This document shows, piece by piece, positions 1-11,489 of a stretch of DNA of 64,000 bases; positions within the stretch are counted from its first letter, which is position 1, and the number at the start of each line of letters is the position of its first letter. The stretch is from the NCBI GenBank assembly GCA_001599715.1, contig BCHU01000008.1, positions 248,001 to 312,000 of the forward strand. Direction: 5' to 3'. The notes under the pieces are model-generated. The model did not search any database. It saw nothing but the letters and a program-made list of their open reading frames with translations, and was not told where the DNA came from. The stretch is from Phaeotremella fagi. Its lineage: Eukaryota; Basidiomycota; Tremellomycetes; Tremellales; Phaeotremellaceae. A program made the translations under genes and the position numbers.

Positions 1-2426
1 CTCAAGTTAGTTGTTGACACATGCTCATTCGAGCGCTCAACTATGACCGCTTACGTTATTCTGTGTGATTCGTCATCCTGATCTACTTGCGGTAAGATTA
101 CGCGCTCCACGGATGAACGTGAACCTTAACTCTAACTTTGATCGCTAGTCCTAACTTTAGTCAGGTGGTAACGTCACATCAGATCTGTTAATGGCCTTTT
201 CATCTATTGCCACCGCTAACATAGTAACGGTCGTACAGTATCCACCTCATCTCAAAAGTATCCTTTTTCGACCAAACATCTGTCGAAAAGTTATGGCATA
301 TGTTATAGTTTCAATCAAATTGTTTGTACAGAAACTGATGACATTTGCATTCATGACATGTTAATAAATTCATTTGGTAAACAAATGACAAACAGAAACG
401 ATCATATTCTATGTACCTTTGTTGTTTTATTCCTGTCAATCAAACAGTTCCCCAGCTAATCACTCTCGTCCCGACCGAGACGGAACAGAGATTCGTGTCG
501 GATGTGGTTAAATCTAATTCTACTCGACGTTACCGTTGTCATGAACGACACAGGTTAGACTTGTAACTGTGCAATTACTTTTGTTATTCTAAAAAGCTCA
601 TGTTTCAGTGAAGCGAGTTTGATCGAAATCTTGTTTTTAATCATATCAACAGGAAACAAGAGATATGGTTAAACGTCAATTTATGTATCAAGGTAGCGAG
701 AAAGAAAATCCTTCTTGGACTGCGGTGGCCAAAGCCAAGATCCGGTTTAACCTCCCTCCCCGCACAGACGGCAAAGCATGTGTCCTGCAGATGAGGTAAG
801 GAGGATGCATCATCCAAGGGTAATCTTGTTGCTTGGTACCCAGCCACCAAAACTAGACCTTTGATTTCTAGGCCTTTGTTGTTCTTCCCAGGTGGTTGGT
901 TCGTTCCGAGTAAAGGCGGAAAGCTTAAATTCTCCTAAACCATTTAAAAACCGCCTTCTTCCCTAAACATTCCTGCACGTCCTAGGGGTTATCTCACCAA
1001 GGGGTTTAGTGGGAATTAGGGTGGATCATTAGACTTCTTCTGCAAAACTTTGTTTGGTAATGACGAGAAGTGGCGTTTATCACGTTATCGATATTTCCCA
1101 TGATGCGGTCAAAAACTCTTCTAAAAGCTTTTACCTTCCGAAACACGTCAAGTAATTTGAATTTAAATTTCCGAAGCTTGTTCAGAAACTGTGTTCATCT
1201 ATATTGAATTGATTGAATTGATGATCGATAACCTTGGAAAGAAGCTTTAACCAACCGTTCATTTCTCCAGACTTTTCAACGCCACCTCTGACTGTAAGAG
1301 ACAATTTTGAATTCAGTTCACTTGATTTCAATTCAGTTCTCTACTGTATGGCCAGACTTGACTTGTATTCTATCCAACACATTTACAGCATCCAACGATA
1401 ATCCGACAAAGGCAACTGTTGGGTTCTATCATATCGTTCATTTCCACGTTCGGAAAATAAGTTTATCCAAGGCAATCATTAGATCATTAGGTTAACACTT
1501 GGTCGTTGAATAGTGTTCGATCGTTAGTAGTTCACCGTTTTGACTTGTTTATCACCCAAAAAGTGAGCTTTGAATTGAGTTTCTCCTATTCAAACATGAA
1601 CATGCTTATTCTAACAATTTGTCTCGCATAACAGGTTATTGAACCGCATCCATCCGACAAACATCTCGTTCAAAGATCGACACCATCTTCTGTCTTACTG
1701 CCTGTCGACAAACCGTTTTAACCTAACTCGGCCATATTTAGTGTTAAGAATCCATAGAATATTATACAGTAGATTGTGTTCATCTGGTAGCGCCGTGGCG
1801 GGATAGAACAAAGTAGAGTTATTCAAATCAAAGTCGAGATCATCTCAATCGTGTTGAAAAAAGAAGAGATATATACATCATCCTTTCGAACATTCTCTAT
1901 TCTTCATTCACTCTTCTTTTCAATTTCTATTTTATACTTGTTTCTTCTCTATACAATCTCATCCTTGTCTATTATTCTATTGAGATATTGTCTATCGAAC
2001 ATCGAATCTCGACCATTGATCATTCACAACATCAAATCAACTGTCTTTCAAGTAACAAATTTGACAATCATCAACGAACAGTGAGTGATTGTTTCAACAA
2101 ACATTTCGTTTTCCCGTTCTGTTTCCTTCAACCATGTTCCATGTTGTCACATCTTTATCTTTAATCTGTCATCATACCCCGCTTCGAGATCCCGCTGACG
2201 CACGTCAATCTTTAGATCGTGTGAAGATTTTTTAATTTGGACCAACTAAAAAGCAACGCACCCCTGTCGTCACGTTACTTTATCAACCTTACTCGTCTTT
2301 GTCTTTTTACCCTAACGTGATTCCCCGTTTAAAGACAATTTCATTTCACTTTTTAATCTTATACAAATACCTATACATACATTCAGTTTTCCTGTCAAAC
2401 CCCCCCTCTTCCTCAACCTCAGTAAC
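1..2426. promoter_or_regulatory. Long gene-free region upstream of the HMG-box gene
   Basis: I see no convincing gene in this stretch; open frames are short and low in complexity. It is far longer than the other intergenic gaps (mostly 0.2-0.6 kb), which suggests an extended promoter and long 5' leader for the HMG-box regulator. Possible sites are two AGGGG stress-element-like motifs (984-988 and 1000-1004) and ACAAAG cores, the typical HMG-box target, at 1406-1411 and 1808-1813. A 77-codon open frame at 1851-2084 could be an upstream ORF if transcription starts this far up. The left part could also belong to a gene outside the window. Confidence 0.5.
2081..2422 (+). other. Possible 5' UTR intron of the HMG-box gene
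   Basis: A consensus donor (GTGAGT at 2081) and a pyrimidine-rich acceptor ending CTCAG at 2422, four bases before the ATG, would frame a 342 nt leader intron. That is much longer than the 40-70 nt coding introns nearby. This is inference from splice consensus only; the acceptor-like AG could equally lie in an unspliced leader. Confidence 0.3.
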
Positions 2427-3671
2427 ATGCTTGTCCCAACACTCAACTTAGATTGGCAACAACAATACACTACAATCGATCCATCAACTTTCAGTTCGAT
2501 GACTTCAAACTCGACTGGTGATTACTTTACTCAACCAAAGAACAACACCATCGTCACCAACGAGCTCCTCACTCCTCATTCACCCAACGCCCCTCTACCA
2601 AGACAATCCCTTTCACCTTCAGCCGCATCCTCCAACTGTGGTTCTAGATCTTCTTCATTCTCTGCCCCAACCGGTATCGATCTCCAAACAACCCATTGGT
2701 CCGGTTACGAAAACAATCTTACCATCCAACCCAACATGGTTCAACAACCCACCCCATCACCAGAGACTCAAACCAACGTCTCGTTACCTGAAGAAACGAC
2801 TTCATCTGATCCTCTCATCCTTCAAACTCTCAAAGCCGACGGTAAACCAAAGAGACCAATGAATGGTAAGTCTCACCCCTTACTACCCCATTCCAGTGCC
2901 TGACGACTGATCACCTTTTTATAGCTTATTTCATTTTCATGAAAGAATACAGACCTCGTTTGGGTCAACAACATCCTGAAAAGTCGACAGGCGAATTGAG
3001 TGGTATCTTGAGTCAGATGTGGAAGAACATGCCTCCAGTAAGTAATTTACCTGACGACAACCGTTCTTCATTGCTAACACCGCCTGTAGAAAGAAAAGGA
3101 AGTTTACAAGAACAAACAAGCCAAACTGATGGCCAAGTTCAATCACGAACATCCAACTTATCAATATGAACGTGCAGCCAACGGTACCCGTCGTCATGGC
3201 TCTAGAGGTGGTAAAGGTGGACTCAAACATGCCGCCTCGATGAACTTTCAATATTCTGGACCAAGCTATCCAACAGCTGGACCCAGTCATCAAGGTCTAA
3301 GAGTCGCATCGCACATGTATCCAATGCATCATTCCAACGCACCCATCACACCACCCGAACACATGGGTCAAGATTACTTCCAATCACACCCAACGAATTC
3401 AGGTTCATACTACGACCAACAATCTTTCCAACCACTTGGTCATCCAACTTCATCAGATCCTTACTACGCCCAAACTCGTCATACATCTTTACCAATGGGA
3501 TACCACCATTCCCAACCTCGTCGTATCGCTTCTGAATCTTTTGTTCAAACTCATCCTTATCATCCTTACCAACAACCTCAACAACAACAACACTCGTCAC
3601 CAGTCTACCAAAGACAATCTCCAAACATGGAAAGACGTTCAAGTGTTTACGAGAGGTATCCATTGCATTAA
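2427..3671 (+). CDS. HMG-box transcription factor (SOX/MATA-like HMG class)
   Basis: Three exons (2427-2865, 2925-3037, 3090-3671) give a protein of about 377 residues. The first ~140 residues are Ser/Thr/Pro/Gln-rich. A single HMG box follows, opening KPKRPMNAYFIFMKEYRP, with the helix-2 Trp in SQMWKNMPP and the closing HPTYQYERAANG. It resembles the sequence-specific SOX/MATA class rather than the abundant HMGB type. The C-terminal half is His/Pro/Gln-rich and probably a disordered regulatory region. One intron splits the box right after PMN. The family binds the DNA minor groove at ACAAAG-like sites; in basidiomycetes such factors (Prf1, Mat2) often control mating or morphogenesis, but I cannot assign orthology from sequence alone. 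Confidence 0.85.
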
Positions 3672-4396
3672 GAAAACAATCGTGCTCTGGTCTGGGACAT
3701 TTGAGTTTGTATAACAAAGGAATTTAATTGGAAGTGTTCTGATTAGAATTGAGGGTTTACAGTATAGGTCTCTCTTGTAGTATAGAATAAATTATATCTT
3801 TTTTCTTTATCCGTTTTTTTCACTAATAGGAAGATTTCCAAATCTATCGGTTTGATCTTTGATATATATATATATAGCGTTGTCTTCTATTCTTTCTTCT
3901 CATAATTAAAGTGTACAAGTTTCATATGGATATAACATTTTTTGAATTGAATCGTTCTGAATTCAAGAGATCTACATGCATTCAGACGGAATAACCTGTA
4001 ACCTCATTCTCATTCAAACTGAAGATCCAATTCAACAAGTACTTTGATTGAGTTGGGCGTCACGACCATTCTAAGGAAGGGTCAAGGATGAATTCACCTT
4101 CAGGTGTTAAGGTTAATTCTCCAAACAAATCACTTAAGTTCACTTAAGTAATGCTTCTCGCCAAGACGCCAAGATCTAAGGTAAGGTACTTAAGAACTCT
4201 AAACACAGGGGGAATTTGAACGGATGATTTTAAAGTTAAAGTAGAACATCACGTAAATAAGGGAAACTCGGAGAGGAAGTAAAAAGTGCCCGATCTACCA
4301 AACCAAACCAAAACAGAGACCCTTTCGTGACTCGACTCTGTCTCTGTCAATAAGTAGTTTAACCTTAACCAAGCCAAATCATCCTTAACTCCGTCT
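3672..4396. other. Intergenic gap between convergent genes
   Basis: This holds the 3' ends of the HMG-box gene and the LTA4H-like gene. It contains AT-rich sequence and a short TA-dinucleotide run near 3862-3875. I see no gene, RNA or repeat of note. Confidence 0.6.
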
Positions 4397-7272
4397 CTAA
4401 TGTAATTCCTCCAACTTAACTCCTAAATCCTTAGCTATCATTTTACGCGCTATAGGATGCTACAGAGGAAAAATTAATCTTTTTTAGACCTTTGTAACGC
4501 CATGGCTGATGGCTTGTAGGACTCACATAGAACGACGCGTGATCTATAAACGTCTTCTTAGCCAACTCGGGCGTTTGTTTATTAAGCAATCTATAGATTG
4601 GCTAAAGAGAAGTTTCATTTCTGTTTAGCTGAAACTCTTTCTTGAACGGGGTCTAAAGATATAACTCACTCTACAGTATTTCATACGTCCAGCTTTTGAA
4701 ACCCAAACTGAGTCATATTTCAGTCAGTACAAGTGGTTCAGGTTTTGTGTCTCTAACACCGAAGTCGAGAACAAAAACCAGAAACTTTAAATTTATTGAC
4801 TTACCGGCAGCCACTTCGGCATATTCAGGACCGGATGTAAGTGCCAACTCGTAGAACCTCAATTTGATCTCTGAATTATCCGTATTTCCAAATGAGTATA
4901 ACTCGTCGAGAAGAGAGACGGTGCCGGGTGTGAATGGTTCGAATGATTCGAGTTTTTCAAGGAAAACAACTGATCGTTCAGTTGAGAACCGTCTTTCAAC
5001 TTACCCTTTTGAGTGGACGAGAAGGATTCAACGTCTTTGGGTGAAAAGTCACCTTTGACATTTCGAGAGTTGTTCCATCGGTCAGCCAAGTCCAGGCACT
5101 ATGCTGTCAGTCAAAAATAACTACACAAACATACAGGTTTGGACAGAGAATCGTCATAAGTGATTTCAACGGGGATATCTAATCCAGTTCCATGTAACCA
5201 CTGTTGTCAGAGAAAGTTTACAGCACAACTCACCTCATCCCAATCGACTTTACCCAACGATCTGACGTATTCCTTGCCATCTGGTAAACTACCAAAGTAA
5301 TGGAACAAATGAGAACGCCATTGATCAGTGGTAATGGAAGTTCCAGAGAACGTTTTGACGTAGTCCCTCATATATGGGATGAAAACCTCGACACCACCAA
5401 CCAGTCTTTCGAGGTAGAGCAGGAAATGGGCACCCTGCTCGTCAGACCTATCGTATATGAATAAGCTTACCTTGTCGTAAGGCACTGAACTAAATGCATC
5501 GTCGGCTGGTTTTGTTAGTTCCACCAAAAAAACTGACTCACGGTCCTATAAAAGTCAGCTGAATGAATCAATCATGACCTACCTCAAACTCCTTGTAATC
5601 AACCACAAGCTTCTGGAACCGAGGCTCATCTTTCATTTGCTCCAACGAGTCGCGTAAAGCCTTTCGACCTAGGTTAAATTTTAGTACGTTTTCGTTAGTT
5701 GGCCACCAGTCTTACCAATGATGAATGATCTGTGCTCGTCAGTCTAAGTTCACTCAGGCGCTCTCACAGTTGTCTAGTCGGTTCCCCGTAAATCTTAGCC
5801 ATGACCAATCTCTCACAATAAGTAGTCCATCCCTTTCGTCAACTCCATTCTGTACTCTGGACTCACCTCATTCAACCAGAAATGAGACCAAGAAGCGCAT
5901 CCAATCCCATTCCCGAACCACGACTAGTCAAGAATAAGTAAAGAGTTAAAACATATCAAAACGTACATGACTGATCTCATGAGCGAAAAGATCAACTTGA
6001 CTACGATCGTGAGAGATGGTAGTTGGAGTAGCGAAAGTTAGACAAGAATTTTCCATTCCTCCGTAAGGGAAGGAATCTGGTAAAATGAGAATATCGTAAA
6101 CACCGAATCTGTATTCTGAAGTGATTTCTTCCGCAGCAGCGACGAATCTGACTTTGTCAATCGTGGTATTGGAAACATGATAAAGCATTTGACATACGGA
6201 GCTACGTCTTCACTGAATTCCCAAAACGCTTCTGGCATCGTTGCTGGCTATTCTCCGTTAGCTTGATCGTGTGATGGTTGACCTTACCTCAGCCCATACC
6301 CCAGATCTCCAAGATTTACCTTCAAGTTGTTTGAAAGGTTTATAAACAACTTCCCCGGCAGCTATAGCGATCAAATAAGAAGGGATTGGTACGGGCTAAA
6401 ATTTCAAAATCTCGATTAGCAACCACTTTGATGTCAAACATCTGAAACGACGTCTCAAATTCCAGTAAACGCACTTGATCATAAACATAAACCCTCTCTT
6501 TCCCAGGTTCAAGAACCTCTTCACTAGGTGGACTGATTCTGAGACCTGACATCAAAACTGGTAAGACCGAAGTAACAGTTGAAGAATATGTAGCCTTGAT
6601 AGCTGGAGTATCTTGACAAGGTAAAAGTGATCTTGCGTGGATCTGTTTTTTCATCAAGTCATCAGATTCAAGTTTGAATTTGGGGATAGAATCTGACTCA
6701 CTGCTTGACATTGTGAATATAGATATGGCCATTTACCACTTTTAGTCTGGCTGAGGGAGTCATTAGTCTTGATAGATTTGATCATTTGATGAGCTTACAT
6801 TGGTGTCAACCAACCGATGGCCGTACATTCCTTGGTAGTCGAATAAACGATAGTAATATCGATAACCTAATGATCATCCGATTAAAAATATTCCTCTCAT
6901 GATAAAGACAAACTCACAGAACCAACAGTAACCTCAAAAGGGATCCTCAAAGCCTGACCCATACCTTCAATACGTGAATCCAAGCTATACCCCTAAACAA
7001 CGAATCAGATCAAGTCAAACCCGACGAGGTAGATAACATACGACATCTTTACCATCAACTGTAACACTCCCAACATCTAGATAACTAGTATCCAAAACGA
7101 TCTCCTTGGTGGATTCCAAACCCTCAAGCGAGAGTTTGACGGTTCCATCGATAATCTGAGTTTCCCAGTTGATGTTCCATTTCAGATCTATGTGTTTGGT
7201 CTTTAGGTCTGTGTAGTTTGATAAGGTTGATAGATCTTTATCAGCAGGTGATTTCTCTTGGGTTGTTGACAT
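4397..7272 (-). CDS. Leukotriene A4 hydrolase / zinc aminopeptidase (M1 family)
   Basis: A many-exon gene encoding a bifunctional M1 metallopeptidase: an aminopeptidase that, in the family, also hydrolyses leukotriene A4 type epoxides; usually cytosolic. The start at 7272 (MSTTQEKSP) leads into the N-terminal beta domain. The exopeptidase motif appears as PYGGMEN and the zinc site as HEISH near 5960. The third zinc ligand is in SHFWLNE, whose codons are followed across an intron by GWTTY. The C-terminal helical domain ends TFIDHASFY, then HPIARKMIAKDLGV, typical of LTA4H. Stop TAG is at 4397-4399. The product is expected near the family's usual ~610-640 residues. Exon borders are many and closely spaced, so the exact protein needs transcript support; family identity is firm. 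Confidence 0.9.
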
Positions 7273-7454
7273 TTTGTCTGTGCGGTTGTTTGATATGAAT
7301 GACTGGAATTGGAGCTTATTGAGGTTCCTTTTGAGAGTAACGATGTCACCGCATGGTGCGATAAACCAAAGTGGAGGTGGCAATGTACAAAGTAATATGG
7401 CAACAACAGCAAGACAAAGACAACTGATCCACTACTTGTACATGCATGAAACCC

Positions 7455-9319
7455 TCACACCCCAGGAGCAGGATTAATCCTCATCTCAATCCCCAACATT
7501 CCACAAAAAGCCTCAGTCTGAGGATTAGTATACCAAGCAGCTAAAACCCAATCAGCCATCAACCCCAATAAGTGAACTTACAAGAAGAACCACCTGGCAT
7601 CCCATACGCCGGAGCAGTCGGCCAGAATTTTTGAACTCTGTTAACTTCAATTAAACCTTTTTCCCAGACGAGGTCAGGTGGTGCATCGGTAGTTGATGAA
7701 AGGGAAGGTATCAATAGACCTTCATCTTTCAGACGTATTCTCTCGTCGGTGATTAATTGTTCAATCTCTTGTTGGGGCGGTAGAGTCTTTTGTCTGAGTT
7801 CTAGACTGAGATATGGGTGTAGAGCTCGAGTTATTGATAACCATTCTGGATCAAAGTGGAGAATAGGTTCTTCGTTTGGATCTGTTGCGTTGGGTTCGGG
7901 TATATCAAGAAACTAGTGGTGTAAGTCAGAGATTGCCAATTGAGGTCTAGTATGACTTACTTGAATGAACTCCTTTCCCGCTCCACATTTATCCAACGCT
8001 AAGAATTTCGTTATCCTACTCCCCTCCTTCGATTCAGTAGCTTGCGATTGCGTCACGGAATCCTCTACCCCAATGACACCCGTTGCACCTGACGCATCCT
8101 CTTGACGAACAGCTTCGACCAGATCTACACTTTCGTCAATCTTCAACGCTTCTTTAGCTTGATCCGCAGGTAACCCTTCATAAACGATAGTTTCCTCTAT
8201 ATCATCGAATTCATCTTCATTGATTTGTATTTCATCAACGTTTTTATCGGAGATTGGTTTAGGATCATCAAATTCTTCATCATCATCTATGAGAATTTCG
8301 TCTGGATTGTTGCTACCGCCGAGATCTCCATTGCCACTGGTATGATTAAGGATATGGGTTGACATAGGACTTGAAGAATGTTCAAAGATTGCGGCGAATT
8401 TGACGTGAAGATGAGCAGCGAACCAATGATCCGGTTGGAGATGTTGTAAAAGTGTCAAGAGAGGTGGTGAACCTAAAGTATTCGTTCGGACCTATAATTA
8501 ACGGTAGTATGAACATTAACCCACCTCCTCCTTGAAAAATGGTTTCTTGGAAAGCAAAGCTCTAGTGTTTCCATGATTCGCTATCGTAGTTGGCCAATCA
8601 TGAGATAGGAAAATTGTGTTAGACGATGGTGAAAGCTAGTGGTCAATTCAACTCAGACCTGAACTCACTTGCATCAACTTTTCAACATCATACTGTCGAA
8701 TATGATAACAACTTCGTAAAGTTGAATTGTTGTATGGAACAGTTTCGAAATGTCCTACAAAAATTAAACCAACCAACTGTAAAAAAGAAAAGAACAACTC
8801 ACCTTTCCTATAATCGTTATCCTTATAAATTCCACTTGCCCCACAAATCCTTATTCCATCAACCAACACACTCCCAGCTTTACCGAGATAATAAATATTA
8901 GGAGCTAACCAACCACCATGATACAACTCCCACATGTAATTCGAAGCTTCATGGTTCCCACCAATGACTATTGTCAAAATTGGAGCTGTCCTTTTACCAG
9001 AATAGTATTCATGGAAAGTACCTATGGAACGATATTTTGGGGGCACTGATAATGAATCGTAATCGTGTTCTGATCTTAGAGCCTGGGTATATGATTAACT
9101 GGGAAATCATTTGATTTGGGTGTAAGAGATTGGGACCCACTTGGAAATCACCGCATAAGAGAAGCAATTTTACTTTGAGTTGCTTTTGCTGTTCGTATTG
9201 AGCTACTGAATCGTAGATGGCAGCGAGACTACCATGGCTACAGCCTTGGACAGCGACCTAGGAGGGAGTGTGAGTGCTCCTCTCTGTCTATCCATACTGA
9301 TGCATTCACTTACGAGCAT
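7455..9319 (-). CDS. Lariat debranching enzyme
   Basis: Metallophosphoesterase that cleaves the 2'-5' bond of intron lariats after splicing; nuclear. The start is a 6-nt exon encoding Met-Leu (9319-9314), spliced to [11 protein letters not shown], which matches the conserved DBR1 N-terminus. Metal-site motifs CGDFQ and [17 protein letters not shown] follow, then [14 protein letters not shown]. The middle of the C-terminal half (about 7913-8340) is acidic and probably disordered. The last exon reads [14 protein letters not shown], conserved in DBR1 tails, and ends at TGA 7455-7457. Only about 180 bp separate the stop from the start of the downstream LTA4H-like gene on the same strand, so that gene's promoter must be compact. 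Confidence 0.92.
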
Positions 9320-9492
9320 CTAACAGTTTACTGATATGTATACAGTAAAAGTACGTCCAAGAAGAATGGTTCAAGAACAACGTCAAAACAATCCCATTTA
9401 TTCAATCCACCCATTTAAAGGAGGTGGTCAATCGACTTTTTTCAATTTCAAAGTTTCGTGAATATTCCAATCCAACTCATATCAACCAAACA

Positions 9493-10099
9493 ATGTCATC
9501 CTCAACTTCAAAAGCACTACGTAGACTACCAATCCGACAAGCCATCGAACACTTGACAGAAGGTGAAGGATCCATCAATCTAAGTGAAAAAGTTTCTGGT
9601 CTCAGTATAAGATTCGTTTCTAAGAATTCAGAATCTGGTCCAAGGTGGGTTAAACCGTCCCTTCCAATCTATACTTGAAGATGTATTGAATAAAACACTC
9701 TTTAGACAATTCGTTAAAACTATCGCTCCTAGATTAGCATTTTATAATCCTTCCATACCAATCTCTATAAATCGTATACCGGATCCAAGGAGTCGATCGA
9801 AGAATCCTAAATCTCCTGATGCCGGTGCAGTTTGGGAGGGTGGTATCCAACCCAAACCAGAAATGACCATTGATTTCTGTAAGTCCTTATCGATTCTAAT
9901 CTGAATTCAAAGGTTGACTCATGGAATAGACGACAAACCTTCACAAACAGTTTCGTTATCGCATCTAACGCCTTCGACGATTTTACAACAGTTGATCGCT
10001 GTTGCTGGTGAAGATTCTTTGGGACAGATTGAATCTCCTAAGAATCTGGATGGGTTGCCTACGTTGTCTGAGGGGATGGGGGAGACTCCTATTTCGTGA
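9493..10099 (+). CDS. Mitochondrial ribosomal protein, L51/S25/CI-B8 domain (mS25 or mL61/MRP49-like)
   Basis: Three exons encode about 160 residues. The reading MSSSTSKALRRLPIRQAIEHL followed by GPRQFVKTIAPRLAFYNPSIP has the layout of the thioredoxin-fold L51/S25/CI-B8 domain found in mitoribosomal proteins. A Trp-Glu-Gly-Gly segment and MTIDF lead into a C-terminal tail ending GMGETPIS. The start is the ATG at 9493 because upstream in-frame sequence is not conserved-looking. I cannot decide between mS25 and mL61/MRP49 without alignment; NDUFA2 of complex I is less likely because that protein is shorter. Confidence 0.7.
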
Positions 10100-10304
10100 A
10101 TTTGATGCATTTGTATACTAGGTTCACAGTGTGGGTTGGAGCTGGATAAGGGATGATCAAATCATGGTCTATCATACAATGTGCATATCGGTCATTTTCA
10201 CTTCATCTATGGATAAACTACAGATACCATTCTCAACAAGACGTCAAAACTCAAATCAAACTATGCTACATCTAATCTCAACAAGATCACCTCATATTCA
10301 ATCA

Positions 10305-11298
10305 TTAAACAGCAGTTGCACTGGTACTTCCACCATCCACCACTCCATCATTCGAACTCAACAACCCGGTCGTCTCGTTAACCTCTCCTCTAGCTTCCTC
10401 AACCTCAGCAACAGTAACAATTTGATCTTCGGGTACGAAAACACCTTCAGGAACTTGAACGACTCTACCTGATCTAGTTCTTCTATGTCTTCGAGCTCGA
10501 CGTGCTGATTTACCTGCTGCCCATGGTTGACCTGCTCTAGCGGCTAGACCAGTGAATGTTAATAGCAACGCCATTATTAGAGATATAATCGCAGAAGCCA
10601 CCCCGAAATGGAAAGATTTATCTGGAGTATATCAGTTCTACCCATATCCAATGAAATCTGGTACCTACCCAAATAGCTCCCTTTAGTCTCGAACCTTGCA
10701 TCAGTCCTAAACACATGAAGTATCAAACTGATACTAAGCAACTGTAACAAGAAATGAATCATCATAGTCCCAGAAACCAATTTCCACTGTTGACGTCTAG
10801 CCTTGACCCTCTTTGATTTTTTACCGCGATACAAAAAGATGAACAGTAGACTGATCAAACTTGCTAAACAAGGTACGAGAGATAGTTGAGCTGCGTAACC
10901 AGCCGTTGACCATTGTACACAAAAGGATTCACCGAATTGAGCACATTCAGATCGAGTTGGGAAAGGTTGACAGAACCATTCCGAGGTGTCTTGGGTGGAG
11001 TTTTGGATTGAGAGTTGTGGTTCGGGGAGGGGTTGGGAGGGGGCTAGGAAATTGAATTCGGAGGGAAGAGGTGATGATCTCGTGCATCTACCGTAGAGTC
11101 CGTATCTGGGTGTTTATTAGTTTTACGATCTGGATCGATAACTTACTGAGTTTCAAACACTAATGGTCCAGGACTTTTCACGATTACATGTATCAATTTA
11201 GGGATGTGGACGTTTAAGAGTGTTAGGGTTGTTGCTGCTAGTAAGAAAAACAGTGAGACTAGATAAGGTGATTTTCGAACTGTATAGGTTCTTGCCAT
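10305..11298 (-). CDS. Four-transmembrane claudin-like membrane protein (SUR7/PalI type)
   Basis: A spliced gene with a first hydrophobic helix (PYLVSLFFLLAATTL) and a large extracellular loop with RYGLYGRC and FCVQW. Three more hydrophobic segments follow: one starting at ISLLFIFLY, one at LLQLLSISLIL and one at AIISLIMALLL. A basic cytosolic tail contains RRARRHRRTR and ends GSTSATAV. This topology and the GLYG-C...C loop are those of fungal claudin-like proteins of the SUR7/PalI/FMP45 kind, which act at plasma membrane domains or in pH sensing. The specific role is unknown. The start at 11298 (MARTYTVRK) is chosen because it begins just before the first TM helix; an upstream in-frame Met at 11406 exists. 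Confidence 0.65.
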
Positions 11299-11409
11299 TG
11301 TGGGGGGTGTATATTGTATATTTAGATGTGAAAGGTTAATGTAGATGATAGATAGATGTCTAGGAGAAATCGGAGATTGAATGGTACTGTACAAAGCTGA
11401 CATCATAAC

Positions 11410-11415
11410 ACGCGT
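11410..11415. promoter_or_regulatory. ACGCGT (MCB-like) box upstream of MLH1
   Basis: A palindromic ACGCGT lies 75 bp upstream of the MLH1 start, between the divergent membrane-protein gene and MLH1. In fungi this is the core site of MBF, which drives G1/S genes including DNA repair genes. Function here is inferred from position and sequence only. Confidence 0.4.
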
Positions 11416-11489
11416 AAGCTTATAAGCAGATTAATTTCAATCTTGACTTTCAACATCCTTACACGATACTCTACTCTATGTAGAGCCCA

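Noticed and set aside
641..850. Minus-strand 69-codon frame in the upstream region
   Set aside because: Isolated, low-information peptide without splice partners or family resemblance; most likely chance.
1851..2084. 77-codon plus-strand frame as a gene
   Set aside because: Composition is dominated by Ile/Ser/Leu from T-rich DNA and it ends at a splice donor-like site; at most an upstream ORF, so not called as a CDS.
10131..10472. Plus-strand 113-codon frame opposite the four-TM gene
   Set aside because: It is the antisense shadow of the membrane protein's last exon.
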